This document shows positions 1 through 12,006 of a stretch of 64,000 bases of DNA, piece after piece. Made by a program: the position numbers and the translations under genes. The stretch's first letter is position 1, and each line of letters begins with the position of its first letter. The stretch is from Pezicula radicicola (lineage: Eukaryota > Ascomycota > Leotiomycetes > Helotiales > Dermateaceae). Location of the stretch: the NCBI GenBank assembly GCA_003008705.1, contig PDUO01000026.1:744001-808000 (forward strand). The letters are read 5' to 3'. Below the pieces are notes generated by a model. The model did not search any database and had not been told where the DNA came from. It was given only the letters and a program-made list of their open reading frames with translations.

Positions 1-2315
1 AAGCTTGTTTAGTGATCCTCAAGACTAATAGCACATCACAATAGAAAGATAAGATTATAGGTTCAAAATACGATCTTACTATAGCAGTTGTGGCTGCTAT
101 AGTTATTACCTTGCTAGAAAAGATAGTAAAAGAAGGCTTTTGGCCCAACCGAGTTTCTTATAATTACTTGCTTAGAATACTTAGCACCAGGAAAAGAAAA
201 ACAGCAAAATATTTAGAACAGCGCAGTTCTATATAGTTTAATCCTAAAACTCCTACAATTCCACTAGGAAAGTCCTTCTTAGCAGGCTAAAGGTGTAGAT
301 TATCTACTTCTTTAATTTTCCAATGGTGATTGAAATAGCTCGCTTATTTTTTTGATTCGCTTATAAGGTGTAGCTTTATAACTCGGTTTTACTATTACTA
401 CTCGAGGTCTCCTCTCTAAACACCGGTACAAGAAATTCAATAGTTTCAGCTCAGATTAAAGAACCAAGAGCACAGAGGTCAAATATGTGCATTTCACTGC
501 TATTATCCTTTGATATAGTAGTATTCCTACATCAGAGCTTTACGATAGTAAGAAGTGCAATTAAGTAGCCGAGTAAACAAGTTTGCACAACCACTCTACT
601 TAAATTAGAGGAAACTTATTACTTAAAGGAGATATATATAACAAGCACTAGCTTACCCTATACACATCCTTGAAAAATACATTGAAACCCTAAGAACAAT
701 AGCAATAGTGATTATCTAAAAGTTCCAAGAGGAAAAAAAAAGCTGCCTATTTTGTTATAAGAATCATCTACGCGTACAGCAATGTCTCTCCTACCAAATC
801 ACATAATTGGAATAAAGAGGAACTGCAATGTCTGCTACAAATTATCTACAAGTGGGATCATCTTTATAATGTCCTCCGAAGATTACTAGAATTATTTAGC
901 TATTTGTAAACATTGTCTAAGCTTGTTCGTGGCGTCTCGCCTTGTAGTAGGTTAAAATCTCGAGTATTTGGTGCGACGCAAACAAATTTTTGACAACAGG
1001 TGGTGAGATGACAGTATAATTATTAAGCTCCTTTTCTAGTTATAACTTGAAGGCTTAAGTGGGTTTATAAACTCGGTTCCAAAGCCAGCAACAAGAACCT
1101 CACTAATAGTTCTACCTTATCTAAGGAAAGGTAAGAAAACAAGACAACAGATCTAATAACAATCAAGTATTGCACCTTACGTACAATCTCTCCTTCTTCA
1201 AGTCAATAAGTTAAACCATATTAAGCTGGAGTATAACACTTTCAATACAGAAGTAAAGAAGAAAAGAACAAGGCGTGTATATTCGCAGTCGGCGGCCATA
1301 CAGACCTAGGAACCTAGCGTCTGATGCAGATTTTCCTGCATCAAGCTTTCAAATTTGTTGGTTTCACCAAGCAGTAGCAGCTTCAGGGGCTCTAGAAAAA
1401 TGGCCTTGAGTAGATTAAATTTTAGATTGTATAAATCAACTCCAGGTTGCCAACTCATTCTTGATAAAAAGTATTTTAATTTTCTAGCTTAAACCTATAA
1501 ACAAATTTCTAACAACAGGGAATCTTTATTAAATTTAGCCTTAAAAGTTATACCAATGAGGATCTAGATGAGGCTTTAGAATTGTAAATCAGTTCCACAA
1601 TAACAACAACCCCTTTCTATGAAACTCCCTTCTGAAAAAACCCCCCCTTAAAAAACTCCTAAGATATCAATCTCCTACCCAGAATACTTCAAACCAAACA
1701 CTATAGGTAAGATACATTCTAGAGATTCAAAAGTCCGCACAACCACTTCCCTGATATCTCCCTCTCTATGGTAATTAGTGTATTTAATGAATTCCATGCT
1801 TTCTTTCTTAGAAGGCACAGTATTATTCGAACTTCCTGTGCCGAGCTTAATATGTAACGACCTTTCTATCTCTTAGCTGCTATTCATATACTATTCACTC
1901 TGTGTTTTTTAGGTAGTACTTGGTGGTGAATTATGAACTCTTCTGGAGAATGATTGAGACTATCTGTCCGCTGTCTTGCATTGCTTTTTGCTTTTTGCTT
2001 TTTGCTGTGGAGCTCTTCATCAGATGCTGTGGGTTAGAAGTCTAGTGTATAGGAGTTGCTCGATTAATCTACCTAGTCTGCTGCTAATCACCAAAATAGG
2101 TACATAAAAGAAAATGTTTGAGGGGACAACGACGATTTACGGTTGGTAACTTGATTTAAGCTAGGATTGGTTCTAAGTGTTAACTTGGTCTTCACATTCT
2201 CGAATAAATCTGTAGAAATTATGGCATTTACTTTCTAGCCGTTTAAAATCCAAGACTCTGCCATACGAAAACGGGTATCATTCGCTTGCTATCATTACAT
2301 TTAAAACAAAACAAT
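1..2315. repeat. AT-rich, gene-free block (probable RIP-degraded repeat)
   Basis: No open frame of useful length on either strand. The DNA is strongly AT- and TA-rich with many stops in all frames, unlike the coding islands. A short tandem run of a CTTTTTG-type unit lies near 1983-2008. I infer RIP-degraded transposon remains, but no terminal repeats or transposase motifs can be recognised by eye. Confidence 0.5.
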
Positions 2316-4870
2316 CTATATGGACTTATCCTCACGCTTTCCAACAAGGGTAGGCGAGGCGGGACTCGTTCCAAGGGTTGAATCAGTCTCCACACTGATG
2401 CCTCTTCCAAGAGGGCTTCCAGTTTTCACAACGCGACGCTCCAACTGAACACGGTCTAAAGGTCTCGCTGCTTTCCTTTGAGGTCGGTAAGGAGATTGGG
2501 GCGAGGGAGATGCTTCCGAGATTCCACGCCGAGAAGGACTTTCTGTGGTACGGAGGAGCCAGGGCTCTGGTGTTCCTTGTGGTGTCATACTTCGTTCCCT
2601 TTGCCAGTGGGGACTACTGGGCACGTATCCATTGCGATCGAACTCGTCATACGGTGTACCACCTCGAGAATATCCTCCATTACCTTCCTGGTATTGGTAA
2701 TCCTCGCCATGTCGTTTGATAGGGCTTTCGTCATATGGATCGAACCCTACTTTTCTCCGAGCTTCGCGGCGGGTTCGGCGTCGCTCATCCCCGTCTCCTC
2801 CTGCACCGGTTGTTGATGACTCCTCGAGGAAGAATGTGAGCAGTTCGTCAGGAATTGCGAGGTGTGAAGCTTGTTGGAACTGTTGCAGAGCTGTTAGACG
2901 GATGAGCATCTCCATTAAGGACAATGAGGATCGGATGTTGCCGAAAGGCGATTTCGGAGAATACTTGAAAAGCTGTGGTGCGGGACTTGCAACTTGTTCG
3001 TGGATTGACTTTGATGGCGACGGTGATGGCGATGGAGACGAGGTCTCATCTAAATGAAGATGGGAAATTCCAGCGCTCAGCTTAGCTTCACTGCTCGCCT
3101 CTCCTTTCGCCTGCCCACTTGCCTCTTCGGATGAACTTGGGCGATGTGAGACGTATGCAGAGTCATCATGCGGATCATCTCCGTCCTCGGTACTCGAGTC
3201 GTCTTCCTCTTCGGTATATACTTCAAGAGCCAGCCATTCAGGATCGAGATCTGGCGGAAATCGCCAAGCTGCACCATCATCTGAAGGTTTATCTTGAACG
3301 TCAGATGCAGGGAAATGTGCTGAACTCTCTCGGCGGATTTGTCGATCCAATTCGTCCTGTGAATCATTATCACTTTCTTCGGCAGCTATACTATTGTCTC
3401 CCGAAGCATCCTCAGACTCTTCGACCCATTCATTCTCGTCTTCCCTTTCGCTGCCTTTCATCATCCTGCGTGGAGGAAGAGCGTTTATATCCCTCTTCAG
3501 CAGTAGCACCGGGCTGTTTGTCTCGCCCTCGCCAATATTTAAGATCTTTCCCGTGCTTGCGTAGAAGATTTTGGAAATTTGATGTATCGGCAAAAATTCC
3601 CGAATACCTGCTAACTGAACATCACCGTATGGTCCAGGCATCGGCGAGTCGTCTTCAAACGAATGGACTCTATCATCGTCAAGATCCTCGATTATTTCGA
3701 TGTGGTATGCATATTCATTCGCCTTTCCTTCTCCAGGCATCAGCGGTTCCTGGTTGGGTATGTTCTCAATTGATTCCATCAAAGGCGTATTTGGTCGGTC
3801 TAGGGCATGACTTGATTGAAGAGGAACCCTCATTAACTTCACCCGGGCTTTGTGTATGACCTCCTTCCAGGCCATATCTCTTATGCTTTCCGAGTCGTCA
3901 TGTTCTCGAGCATAACCAGCAAAGAGCATGTACAGGGAAAGTGTGAAAGAAGGGCCAACTTGCATGGGCGTTGTCGGGTTCATTGAAAACTGGGTGTCGC
4001 CGGCGGTGAGGAATGTGCTTGCCTGTAATAACCTGGAAGGCGAAACCGTAGAAGGAAGAGCTGTTGATAACCTGGCACCTGATGTAGTAATAGCAAGATT
4101 GATGAGTGGAACTGCATCTTCTATGCGTGTGAGAAGTTTCTTGATGTCCTGGACGATCAACCGGATCTCCAGGGCATGGGCAGCTCGTGTCTTGGCTCTG
4201 CTCTTGTTTCGCCGTGATTCTTCCTCTGCTGCAGCAGCCTTTGCCAACCGAATCCCAAGTGACTGGATATCCCAACGCAGCGCCTTTGTCAACGTCACTG
4301 CCGATTCCAGGGTTGTGTTACCCTTTGCTGAACTATATAGATGCGTAAGTATAATGAATATAGGAGAAGTAACTGGATAATACACACATAAGCTCTATCA
4401 TATCAATAGAGGGTGATATTATCTGTTTAATGTGTCAGAATGAATATAGAGATATGATTCGTCGACGTGATGCTCCTGGAGAAAGCGCTTGCAAGATGAC
4501 CTACCCTAATCTTGCCATCAAGGCGTGCTTGCAAATCATGTAGCTCTTGGTAGTCGGTGCCATCCTCTACGGTCTATGGATATGCTTGTCAGTCCTATAC
4601 ACAATCTGGCAAACGAAGAATATGGTTGCCGTACCTTTAGGAGCCTCGACGTTTGCTTGATTGCGTAGCCTGCGGTAATGCCAATTCCGGACCTGAAAAT
4701 CTTGTCAGAATATGAATATGCAGATAGTCCACAGCAGAAATGCTGACCTTATGGCATAGTTCATCGCATGTTGGGTAACCTAAAGAATGACGTTAGAATA
4801 GAGAATGTTTTGGTCATGTAATCGGAATTCCATTAGATATTCAAGTTACCTTCCCTAGGAAAGCGTCCAT
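2316..4870 (-). CDS. YRB30: RanGTP-binding protein, Yrb30-like
   Basis: Spliced model of 743 aa, 5 introns: exons 4870-4850, 4779-4748, 4692-4635, 4573-4505, 4422-4388 and 4332-2316. The N-terminus reads MDAFLGKVTQHAMNYAIRSG, and the segment RWDIQSLG with the following Arg/Ala-rich helix is what I recognise from the fungal RanGTP-binding family (PF05508, yeast Yrb30). In yeast this protein binds Ran-GTP and blocks RanGAP-stimulated hydrolysis. The conserved part covers about the first 330 residues. The rest is acidic and Ser/Pro-rich, with low-complexity Asp/Glu runs and an SPSPSPSPS stretch, and is probably disordered. The start is fixed by the first ATG before a clean GT donor. It is divergent to SUP35 with about 645 bases between the start codons. 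The family call is from remembered motifs and has not been searched. Confidence 0.8.
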
Positions 4871-5515
4871 CTTGGCTTCCTTTTCTCTGTCGACAACCTA
4901 ACAAAAAGGGCAGACTGAATAGGTCTATTCTCTCAAATGTAGTAGTAGTTATATTCCTTCATTTGAGGTTTCTGACTACCTACAAATCATGATTGATATT
5001 GCTGGTGTTGTTTACTTTGGGCGCGTGTTTCGCCGTTCGTCGTTGTTCCGTTAGGTTGTTCGCGTTAAGTGAAAAAAGAGTGGGTCTCCCGGTGGCCGAC
5101 GCCATGTCATTGGTGGGCTAGTTCTGAGTAACTGAGATATTAGCCGAGTCACTCAAACTGGCCAGAGGTTGGGCATGAAAAGCACCAAATTTTTTGGCAC
5201 ATTGGTATTGGAATTGGAATTCACTTGTGTGTTGTAAAGCTTTGATGAGGCTCTGACTCCTCCTATATATAGCAGCCTAATTTAATTTATTCGCCCAACC
5301 TAATCTAGCCTCTGTCTTATTATTTTGCCCAAAACTAAAGAGTCATACACACACCACCAACCGAGGTGACGTCTCGTCTGCAACCCCTCGATAAATTCAT
5401 CGAAAACCCAAGCCACCCCACTTGCACACATCTTCAACATCGACCACCGGCACCACTACTTGCTTCGCTCAGAATACCTACCGAACCTACAACCACAACA
5501 CCCTTACAAATCATC
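4871..5515. promoter_or_regulatory. Bidirectional promoter between YRB30-like and SUP35
   Basis: This 645-base gap separates two divergent start codons (4870 minus, 5516 plus). A TATATATAG box at 5264-5272 faces SUP35, about 250 bases before its ATG. A CA/CT-rich leader follows (about 5345-5515). The next ATG on the plus strand is that of SUP35 in a usable context (TCATCATGTC). No specific factor site is claimed. Confidence 0.5.
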
Positions 5516-7873
5516 ATGTCGGACCTCAACTCATGGGAAGACGATCCTGCTGCGCAAGATGACAACCTTTCGCGGCAGACAGGCCAGATTAACTTGAACA
5601 GTGGCGCACAACAAGCACAGCAAGGGAACACTTTCCGCCCCGGCGCAAGCTCATTCACACCCGGCGCACAATCCTTCCAGCCAGGACAAAATTTCCAGCA
5701 GTACGGAGGAGGATACGATCAATCTCAGTACCAACAGCAGAACTACTACGCTCAGCAGGGTCAGGGATATGGTGGTTATCCTCAGTATGGTCAGCAATAC
5801 CCTCAGTACGGCCAACAAGGTGGATATAATGCAGGAGGATACAACCAGCAAGGCGGCTATAATCAACAATATGGTGAATACCTTTCCTTCATGTCTTGAC
5901 TGGGCATCAAAGCTGTGCCTCTGGGCCAACGTAACGAGGCTGCCTCGATACACGAGATCCCGTCTTCCACTCAAACCCCAAATCTACCTTCTTCGGCCCT
6001 AGTATATGCACGTTCTGACTTCTGCATATCTACAGGCCAACAATATCCAGGATACTCTCAACAACCATCAGCAGCTACATCCTCAGTCCAACAGCCTACC
6101 AGACAGACTCCCACAATCGCAAAGCGGGGGGATGGGTCAGCAGGTGACCTTAACAAGCCTGTCACCGTGAAGGATGGGGCGCCCAAGGTACTCAGCATTG
6201 GCGGAGATGCGCCAAAGGCCAAAGTTCTCTCGATTGGTGCTCCAGCTGCAGCACCAAAGAAGGAAGAACCGAAGAAGGAGACCTCAGCACCAGCTGCAAC
6301 CGGTGCCAAGGTTGCTGCTGCCAAAGCTATAGAGAAGACCGAAAAGACCGCCACCGACAGTGGCAAGACCTCTCCAGCACCCTCGTCTGGTCGCAACAGT
6401 CCCTCGCGAGGTGCCGCAAAAGCCGCTGCTCGAGAGACAGACGCAGTTGAGAAGGAAATTGCCTCGGCAGATGTCGATGAGTCTACACTTCAGGAAATCT
6501 ACGGCAAGGAGCATGTCAACATCATTTTCATCGGTCATGTAGATGCTGGAAAATCGACCCTCGGTGGTTCGATTTTGTACGCCACTGGAATGGTGGACGA
6601 ACGGACAATGGAGAAGAACAAGAAGGAGGCGAAGGAGATGGGTCGTGAGACATGGTACTTGTCATGGGCGCTTGATCTGACAAAGGAGGAGCGGTCTAAG
6701 GGAAAGACTGTTGAGGTTGGGCGAGCTCATTTCGAGACCGAAAAGCGAAAGTACAGTATTTTGGATGCTCCTGGACACAAAACATACGTGCCTAGTATGA
6801 TTGGTGGTGCGTCACAAGCTGATGTGGGGATTCTCGTTATCAGTGCACGGAAAGGAGAGTACGAGACTGGTTTCGAAAAGGGAGGCCAGACTCGAGAGCA
6901 CGCCATGTTGGCAAAGACGCAGGGTGTCAACAAGTTGGTTGTGGTTATCAACAAGATGGATGACCCCACTGTGGAATGGTCCGAAAAGCGATACCTCGAA
7001 TGCACCACCAAACTCAGCAATTTCCTCAAACAGACTGGCTACAATATCAAGAAGGATGTTTTCTTCATGCCTATTGCAGCACAACAAACAATGGGTATCA
7101 AAGACCGCATCCCTAAGGGTGTCTGTAAGTTCTACGATGGGCCATCTTTGCTGGAGTATCTCGATAACATGACCACTCTCGAGCGCAAAATCAACGCTCC
7201 TTTCATGATGCCAGTCAATGGCAAGTATCGTGATATGGGAACTATAGTCGAGGGTAAGATTGAAGCTGGTGTAGTCAAGAAGGGTATGTCTTTGATCATG
7301 ATGCCCAACCGAGACAAGGTCGAGGTGGCTGCGGCTTATGGAGAGACTGAGGACGAGGTGGATATTGCACAATGCGGAGACCAAGCTCGACTACGTCTGA
7401 AGGGAATTGAGGAGGAAGATATCCTACCGGGTTTCGTCTTGTGCTCGCCAAAACGTCTGGTCCACAATGTGGCTGCTTTCGAAGCTCAGATTGTTATTCT
7501 GGACTTGCAGAGTATTCTTTCTGCAGGTTTCAATTGCGTTATGCACGTCCACTCTGCCATTGAGGAGGTCACATTCGCAGCATTGCTTCACAAGCTACAG
7601 AAGGGTACAGGTAGAAAGAGTAAGGTCCCGCCAACACACGCCAAGAGGGGCGATTCGATCATTGCACGTATGGAGGTTATTGGTGGAGCAGGATCAGTCT
7701 GTGTGGAGAAGTTCGAGGACTACCCACAGTTGGGGAGATTTACTCTTAGAGATCAAGTAAGTGATATTTGAAGTGATTTCAACAGCATTTGACTAATAAT
7801 TTCTTAGGGACAAACCATTGCCATCGGCAAGATTACAAAGCTGATCACCGAAGAACCAGCAGCAGCAGCTTGA
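5516..7873 (+). CDS. SUP35: Translation termination factor eRF3 (Sup35), GTPase with Q/N/G/Y-rich prion-like N domain
   Basis: Three exons (5516-5873, 6036-7756, 7808-7873) give 714 aa. Residues 1 to about 150 are rich in Q, G, Y and N with imperfect QQGGYN/YPQYGQQ repeats, the arrangement of the yeast Sup35 prion domain. A Lys/Glu/Ala-rich M-like segment follows. The GTPase starts near residue 286 with GHVDAGKST (P-loop), then DAPGHKTY (G3) and NKMDD (G4), followed by EF-Tu-like beta-barrel domains ending in GQTIAIGKITKLI. eRF3 acts with eRF1 in stop-codon-dependent release of nascent protein in the cytosol. Intron 1 cuts the prion-like domain between a TATG donor side and GCCAACAA; intron 2 lies 22 codons before the stop. 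The family call is very secure. Confidence 0.97.
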
Positions 7874-8352
7874 ATGAATGATCGGGAAAATTCTCAATCA
7901 TCCACTTAAGTTCGAACAGCTGTCTGGCCAAGACGAGCTTAATGATGAACATGACACATGGTTTGCTTTGGATCGCCACAGGGATGGACTTCATCTAAGG
8001 GTTGAGGTGGTTCATCATGGCTAAGGAGGAGGCGTATCAAAAAGCTACATGATCTTCGGTCGTTAGACAAGGCAATTAGAAGGATGTGCTATTGTGATTA
8101 GATCGTACAGATTTGATGGCAACCTATTCAATGTCCAACTAACTCCCAATGATTTCAAGTGCACTGTGCATTGCCAATAATAAGTTCTCCCTAACAAAAA
8201 AGCAAAAGTCATTGAGTGAGCAGGCTGCAATGCGAACCACCAGAAAATACCGAAATGCTGGAAGCCTTGTGTCTAATTATTAGTCAGCAAGCTGCCGCCC
8301 CAACCTCTCCTCACTCACTGACTCCTCTCACAGGGCAACCGTCAACCTAAGA
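7874..8352. other. Intergenic, SUP35 3' end to sirtuin start
   Basis: About 480 bases between two genes on the same strand. They would hold the SUP35 3' UTR and the sirtuin promoter. I see no ORF, RNA gene or repeat. Confidence 0.5.
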
Positions 8353-10260
8353 ATGCTTCAAATAACATCTGTCGCAAAACAACTCCCCAAACTTCTTCCA
8401 AAATATCCACTCCCATTCCTCTCAAGAAAAATGACAAAAGCTGCCACCACCAACTCAGGACCTTCGTCCTCTGTCGAAGACTTCCGAAAAGTGCTTAAAT
8501 CATCAACCCGCGTGTTGGCATTATGCGGTGCAGGTATATCTTCACTTCTCTATGTCGTTCTTTTATATTTTTCGTCCCACTTTTTATTCACTATCAGGCG
8601 ATGTTCATCTTTCTCGATGTTTACAATGACGAAGAGATGAGAGATCTTGCTCGTGCAGCAGGCTTATCTTAGACAAGAAGCATTACTGATCATTGAAATA
8701 GGACTCTCAGCCGCAAGTGGTCTAGATACATTTCGAGGAGCGGGAGGTATGTGGCGGAATCACCGAGCAACTACTCTTGCTACACCTGAAGCTTTTAGTG
8801 TACGTTGACATCATTTCTCCTTCCCAAAACCATTCACAAAGAGTCATCCACAAAACTAGAAGTCAAGATATTTAGCTAGTTTGCCTGGCTTCCTTCGTTT
8901 ATTGATATTAGCTTGAGCTATTTTTTGTTTTGGGGCAATGCTAACTTTTGGGTCTAATGGGAATAGAAGGATCCAGGACTTGTTTGGTTGTTTTATAGTT
9001 ATAGACGACATAAGGCTTTACAGGCCCAACCGAATCCGGGACATTTTGCGTTGGCGGAGTTGGCGGGGAGGATGGAGGGATTTATTTGTTTGACTCAGAA
9101 TGTTGATGGTATGTACTTTTGCATTAGTCTGTCTCTTTGCGTACTTTTGTGTTGGGAGGTTTTGGGTGGGTATGGAACGCGAGAAGTTTCTTGATATTAT
9201 TCATCGAATATTGTTTAGATATTGGTCGTTGCGAGTGCAAGGCTTGGGAGCAGGCTCAAGATTATACAGCCAATGGTCTTCTAGTTTTGCTATTGCAGTC
9301 CCCGCTCCTCACCCTTCCTATATTCAACTACTCAATCTCTTACATCAAATACCTTATTCAATATTCCAGAAACATTTTCACTCTCCTGACCCAATAAACC
9401 ATCTCCCCTCTACTATCCCCCCCAAAAACCCAACTTCTAAGCTATCAACTGACCCTCAAACAGGCCTATCCCAACGCGCATCCCACCCCCGCTCCTCCCT
9501 AAAACTCCTCCACGGAACGCTCTTCGACATAAAATGCTTCAACTCCTCCTGCGATTACATCCAAAAAGACAACTACGATGATCCTATCGTCCCAGCACTC
9601 GCAATTTCCTCGCTAGAAGACGATGAGAGACTTGCTGCGAGTAAGACTGATGTTAAAGGTACTTCCTCTTTTCACTTATAACTGAAGCAAAGACACAATT
9701 CTGCATTATTATTTCTCTGCTGGCCATTTTGCTGATATTAATTTTTCATACAGCAACAGCAGCCTACCTCGATCCAAACACCCCTACAACCACCATCCCC
9801 GCCGACCAACTTCCCCACTGTCCAAAATGTAAAACCGGACTCTTACGACCGGGAGTAGTTTGGTTCGGGGAAGCTTTACCAGAAGATACATTAAAAGAAG
9901 TCGATACGTACGTCCATTTCCAATCTCCTCGTTTTCCATTCTCGCTTCCTCTCTTCCCCAAACCCCTTCACAACACCTCTCCCCACTTCCTCAAAAATCA
10001 TCAAAACCAGACACTAACGCAAGACCCCCACTAGTTTCCTAAACGAAGGACCAATCTCTTTAATGTTAGTCATCGGAACATCAGCAACCGTCTACCCAGC
10101 CGCAGGCTTTATAGACGAAGCGAGAGCAAAAGGAGCTAGGGTCGCAGTTGTCAATTTCGATGGTGATAACCTGGGTGCTGCGAGTGGACTGAGGGAGAAT
10201 GATTTCTTGTTTGTGGGGGATAGTGGGGAGATCTTGCCGAAGATTTTAGGGGTTGAGTAA
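8353..10260 (+). CDS. SIRT5-like (class III) NAD-dependent protein deacylase
   Basis: Six exons (8353-8533, 8702-8799, 8967-9108, 9464-9658, 9754-9907, 10035-10260) give 331 aa. Sirtuin motifs in order: [32 protein letters not shown] with the catalytic His, two Cys pairs for zinc (CFNSSC and CPKC), GVVWFGE, and [13 protein letters not shown] near the C-terminus. Tyr103 and Arg106 in FYSYRR match the Tyr-x-x-Arg acyl-pocket pair of SIRT5, so removal of succinyl, malonyl or glutaryl groups from lysine is likely; that is inference from family knowledge. The first 26 residues are basic and hydrophobic without acid, like a mitochondrial presequence. A second in-frame ATG at 8431 could give a cytosolic form. 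All five introns are GT-AG and frame-consistent. Confidence 0.92.
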
Positions 10261-12006
10261 GTGGGTGGATAGGTGGAATAGTATTAGGTCCTATGGGAGG
10301 ATAGCGGAGGGGATAAGCGGAGCTAAATGGTAGGTAGAAAAGCAATAACGAGTTATATAAGTTACTTTAGCATATGAACAGTATCTGTACAGGTATATGT
10401 ACCGCCTAAAGAAAATCCAAAAGAAATTAAGTAATTTGTTGTATCTAGAAATAGTCTCTAAGTACTAATTCTATACCTGCTCTATTTACCTATCACTATT
10501 TATTCTCCTATAGCTAGTATACTTCTTTATCTGTATATTACTATTACTTCTAATAAATTTATTTTCAAGAGCATATAGAATTCTAAGTAAGGAGAAAAGT
10601 AAGGTATAGAGAGCTACATTCTAATATACTAGGTAAACCTAGGTAAGCGAGCATACAATCTCTAAGCACTTCTAAGTTGAATACAGTAATTTTAGGTACA
10701 AATAGTAAGGACAATCAGAAGTAGAACTCTAAAATTTGTCTACTAGAGTTAAGGAGCTAGTAAGAAATTAGGACAGACCCTACAAAGCCTATATAGTCTA
10801 TACAACGTTCCTCATATTTCTCCTACTCTCTATGTAGTAACTATAACTCTTTATTATCCTTCTTAGTATCCTAAATGTTTTATTATTTAAGCAACTAGCC
10901 TTCTATACACTACATAAGCAAACTAATCTCTCTTACACCAAAAGGGCGGATTCAATAATTGAAATGCTTAATTACCAAGCAATAATTCACCCTGCTGCTG
11001 AGCGCAGCTGAAACTCTCGAATCCCATCGAGCAAGAAAAATAACTACTATAACTTAAAAGCCTCAAAGATTAAGCACTATCCAAAGCCTTAAACATATTA
11101 AACAACAAAAATAACACCCTCGCACTAATCGAATCTCAAATCGTCTTACTATTTCTAATAAATTTGTTTATCTAGAGCTACAGTATTAGGAAATCAGGGG
11201 TATTACTATATCACTTAGTAGTATATTATTTCAGAAATGCGAAAACAGTACGAAACACATACATACAAAAGAGACCTGTTTATTATCATTAAAATGCTAC
11301 AGCATACACTTCTCACATATCTCTTTAGTGGTGTCTTAAATAGGAATAGACATGTGATATTCCTCCTCTAGCTACTACAAGTGCCCAAGAAGGCCCATTT
11401 TATACACACTAGTTCTTTACAGAATACAACACCTTTGCCACCTATATGTTACTCCCAAATAACTATTCCGTTTAATAGAAATTTTAATAATACTTTTCTA
11501 GGATATTTACTACTATTATAGAGGATATACTGTAGTACCTTTTGTACCTAAGCGAAGATTAACTATTAAGGAGTTAGCGAAGAAGAGAGAACCTATAATT
11601 CGAGATATATTAAGCAGTATACATGACACATATACTTAGGCAATTCCGTAAGACTGCAAGTTATTCTCATTCATTCTGTCTATACTACCCTCTTCCCCCT
11701 CTCCGTAAAAGTAATATAGAACTTCTCCCCACCATAACGCCATATCAAACCTACCTAACCCTTCCACCCCATAAAATTTCATTCTCCCAATACTCGCTAA
11801 ACTAAACTCCTAAGCTGCGCCAAGTTGCTAGTAAACGCCCCAAACTCCATGCAAGTACCTAAGTAATATGAGTGTAAAGCTTGATGCAGGGAAGGGAAGT
11901 AGAGGTAGAAAAGGGCGGAGCCATAGCCATAATGTTGGCAAAATAGAACTCGCAAACGTATAATGTGCTGTCTCCACTTTTGAGTAGACAGGAAGTCAAT
12001 AGACAT
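10261..12006. repeat. AT-rich, gene-free block (probable RIP-degraded repeat)
   Basis: TA-rich sequence with stops in all frames from about 10340 to 11640, then pyrimidine-rich DNA to the TCO89 stop. Near-duplicated words occur, for example TTCTAATAAATTT near 10550 and 11155. I see no gene, RNA or clean terminal repeats. It separates the sirtuin from TCO89. Confidence 0.5.

Noticed and set aside
3119..3859. 246-codon plus-strand frame
   Set aside because: Antisense to the low-complexity part of the YRB30-like exon; composition explains it.
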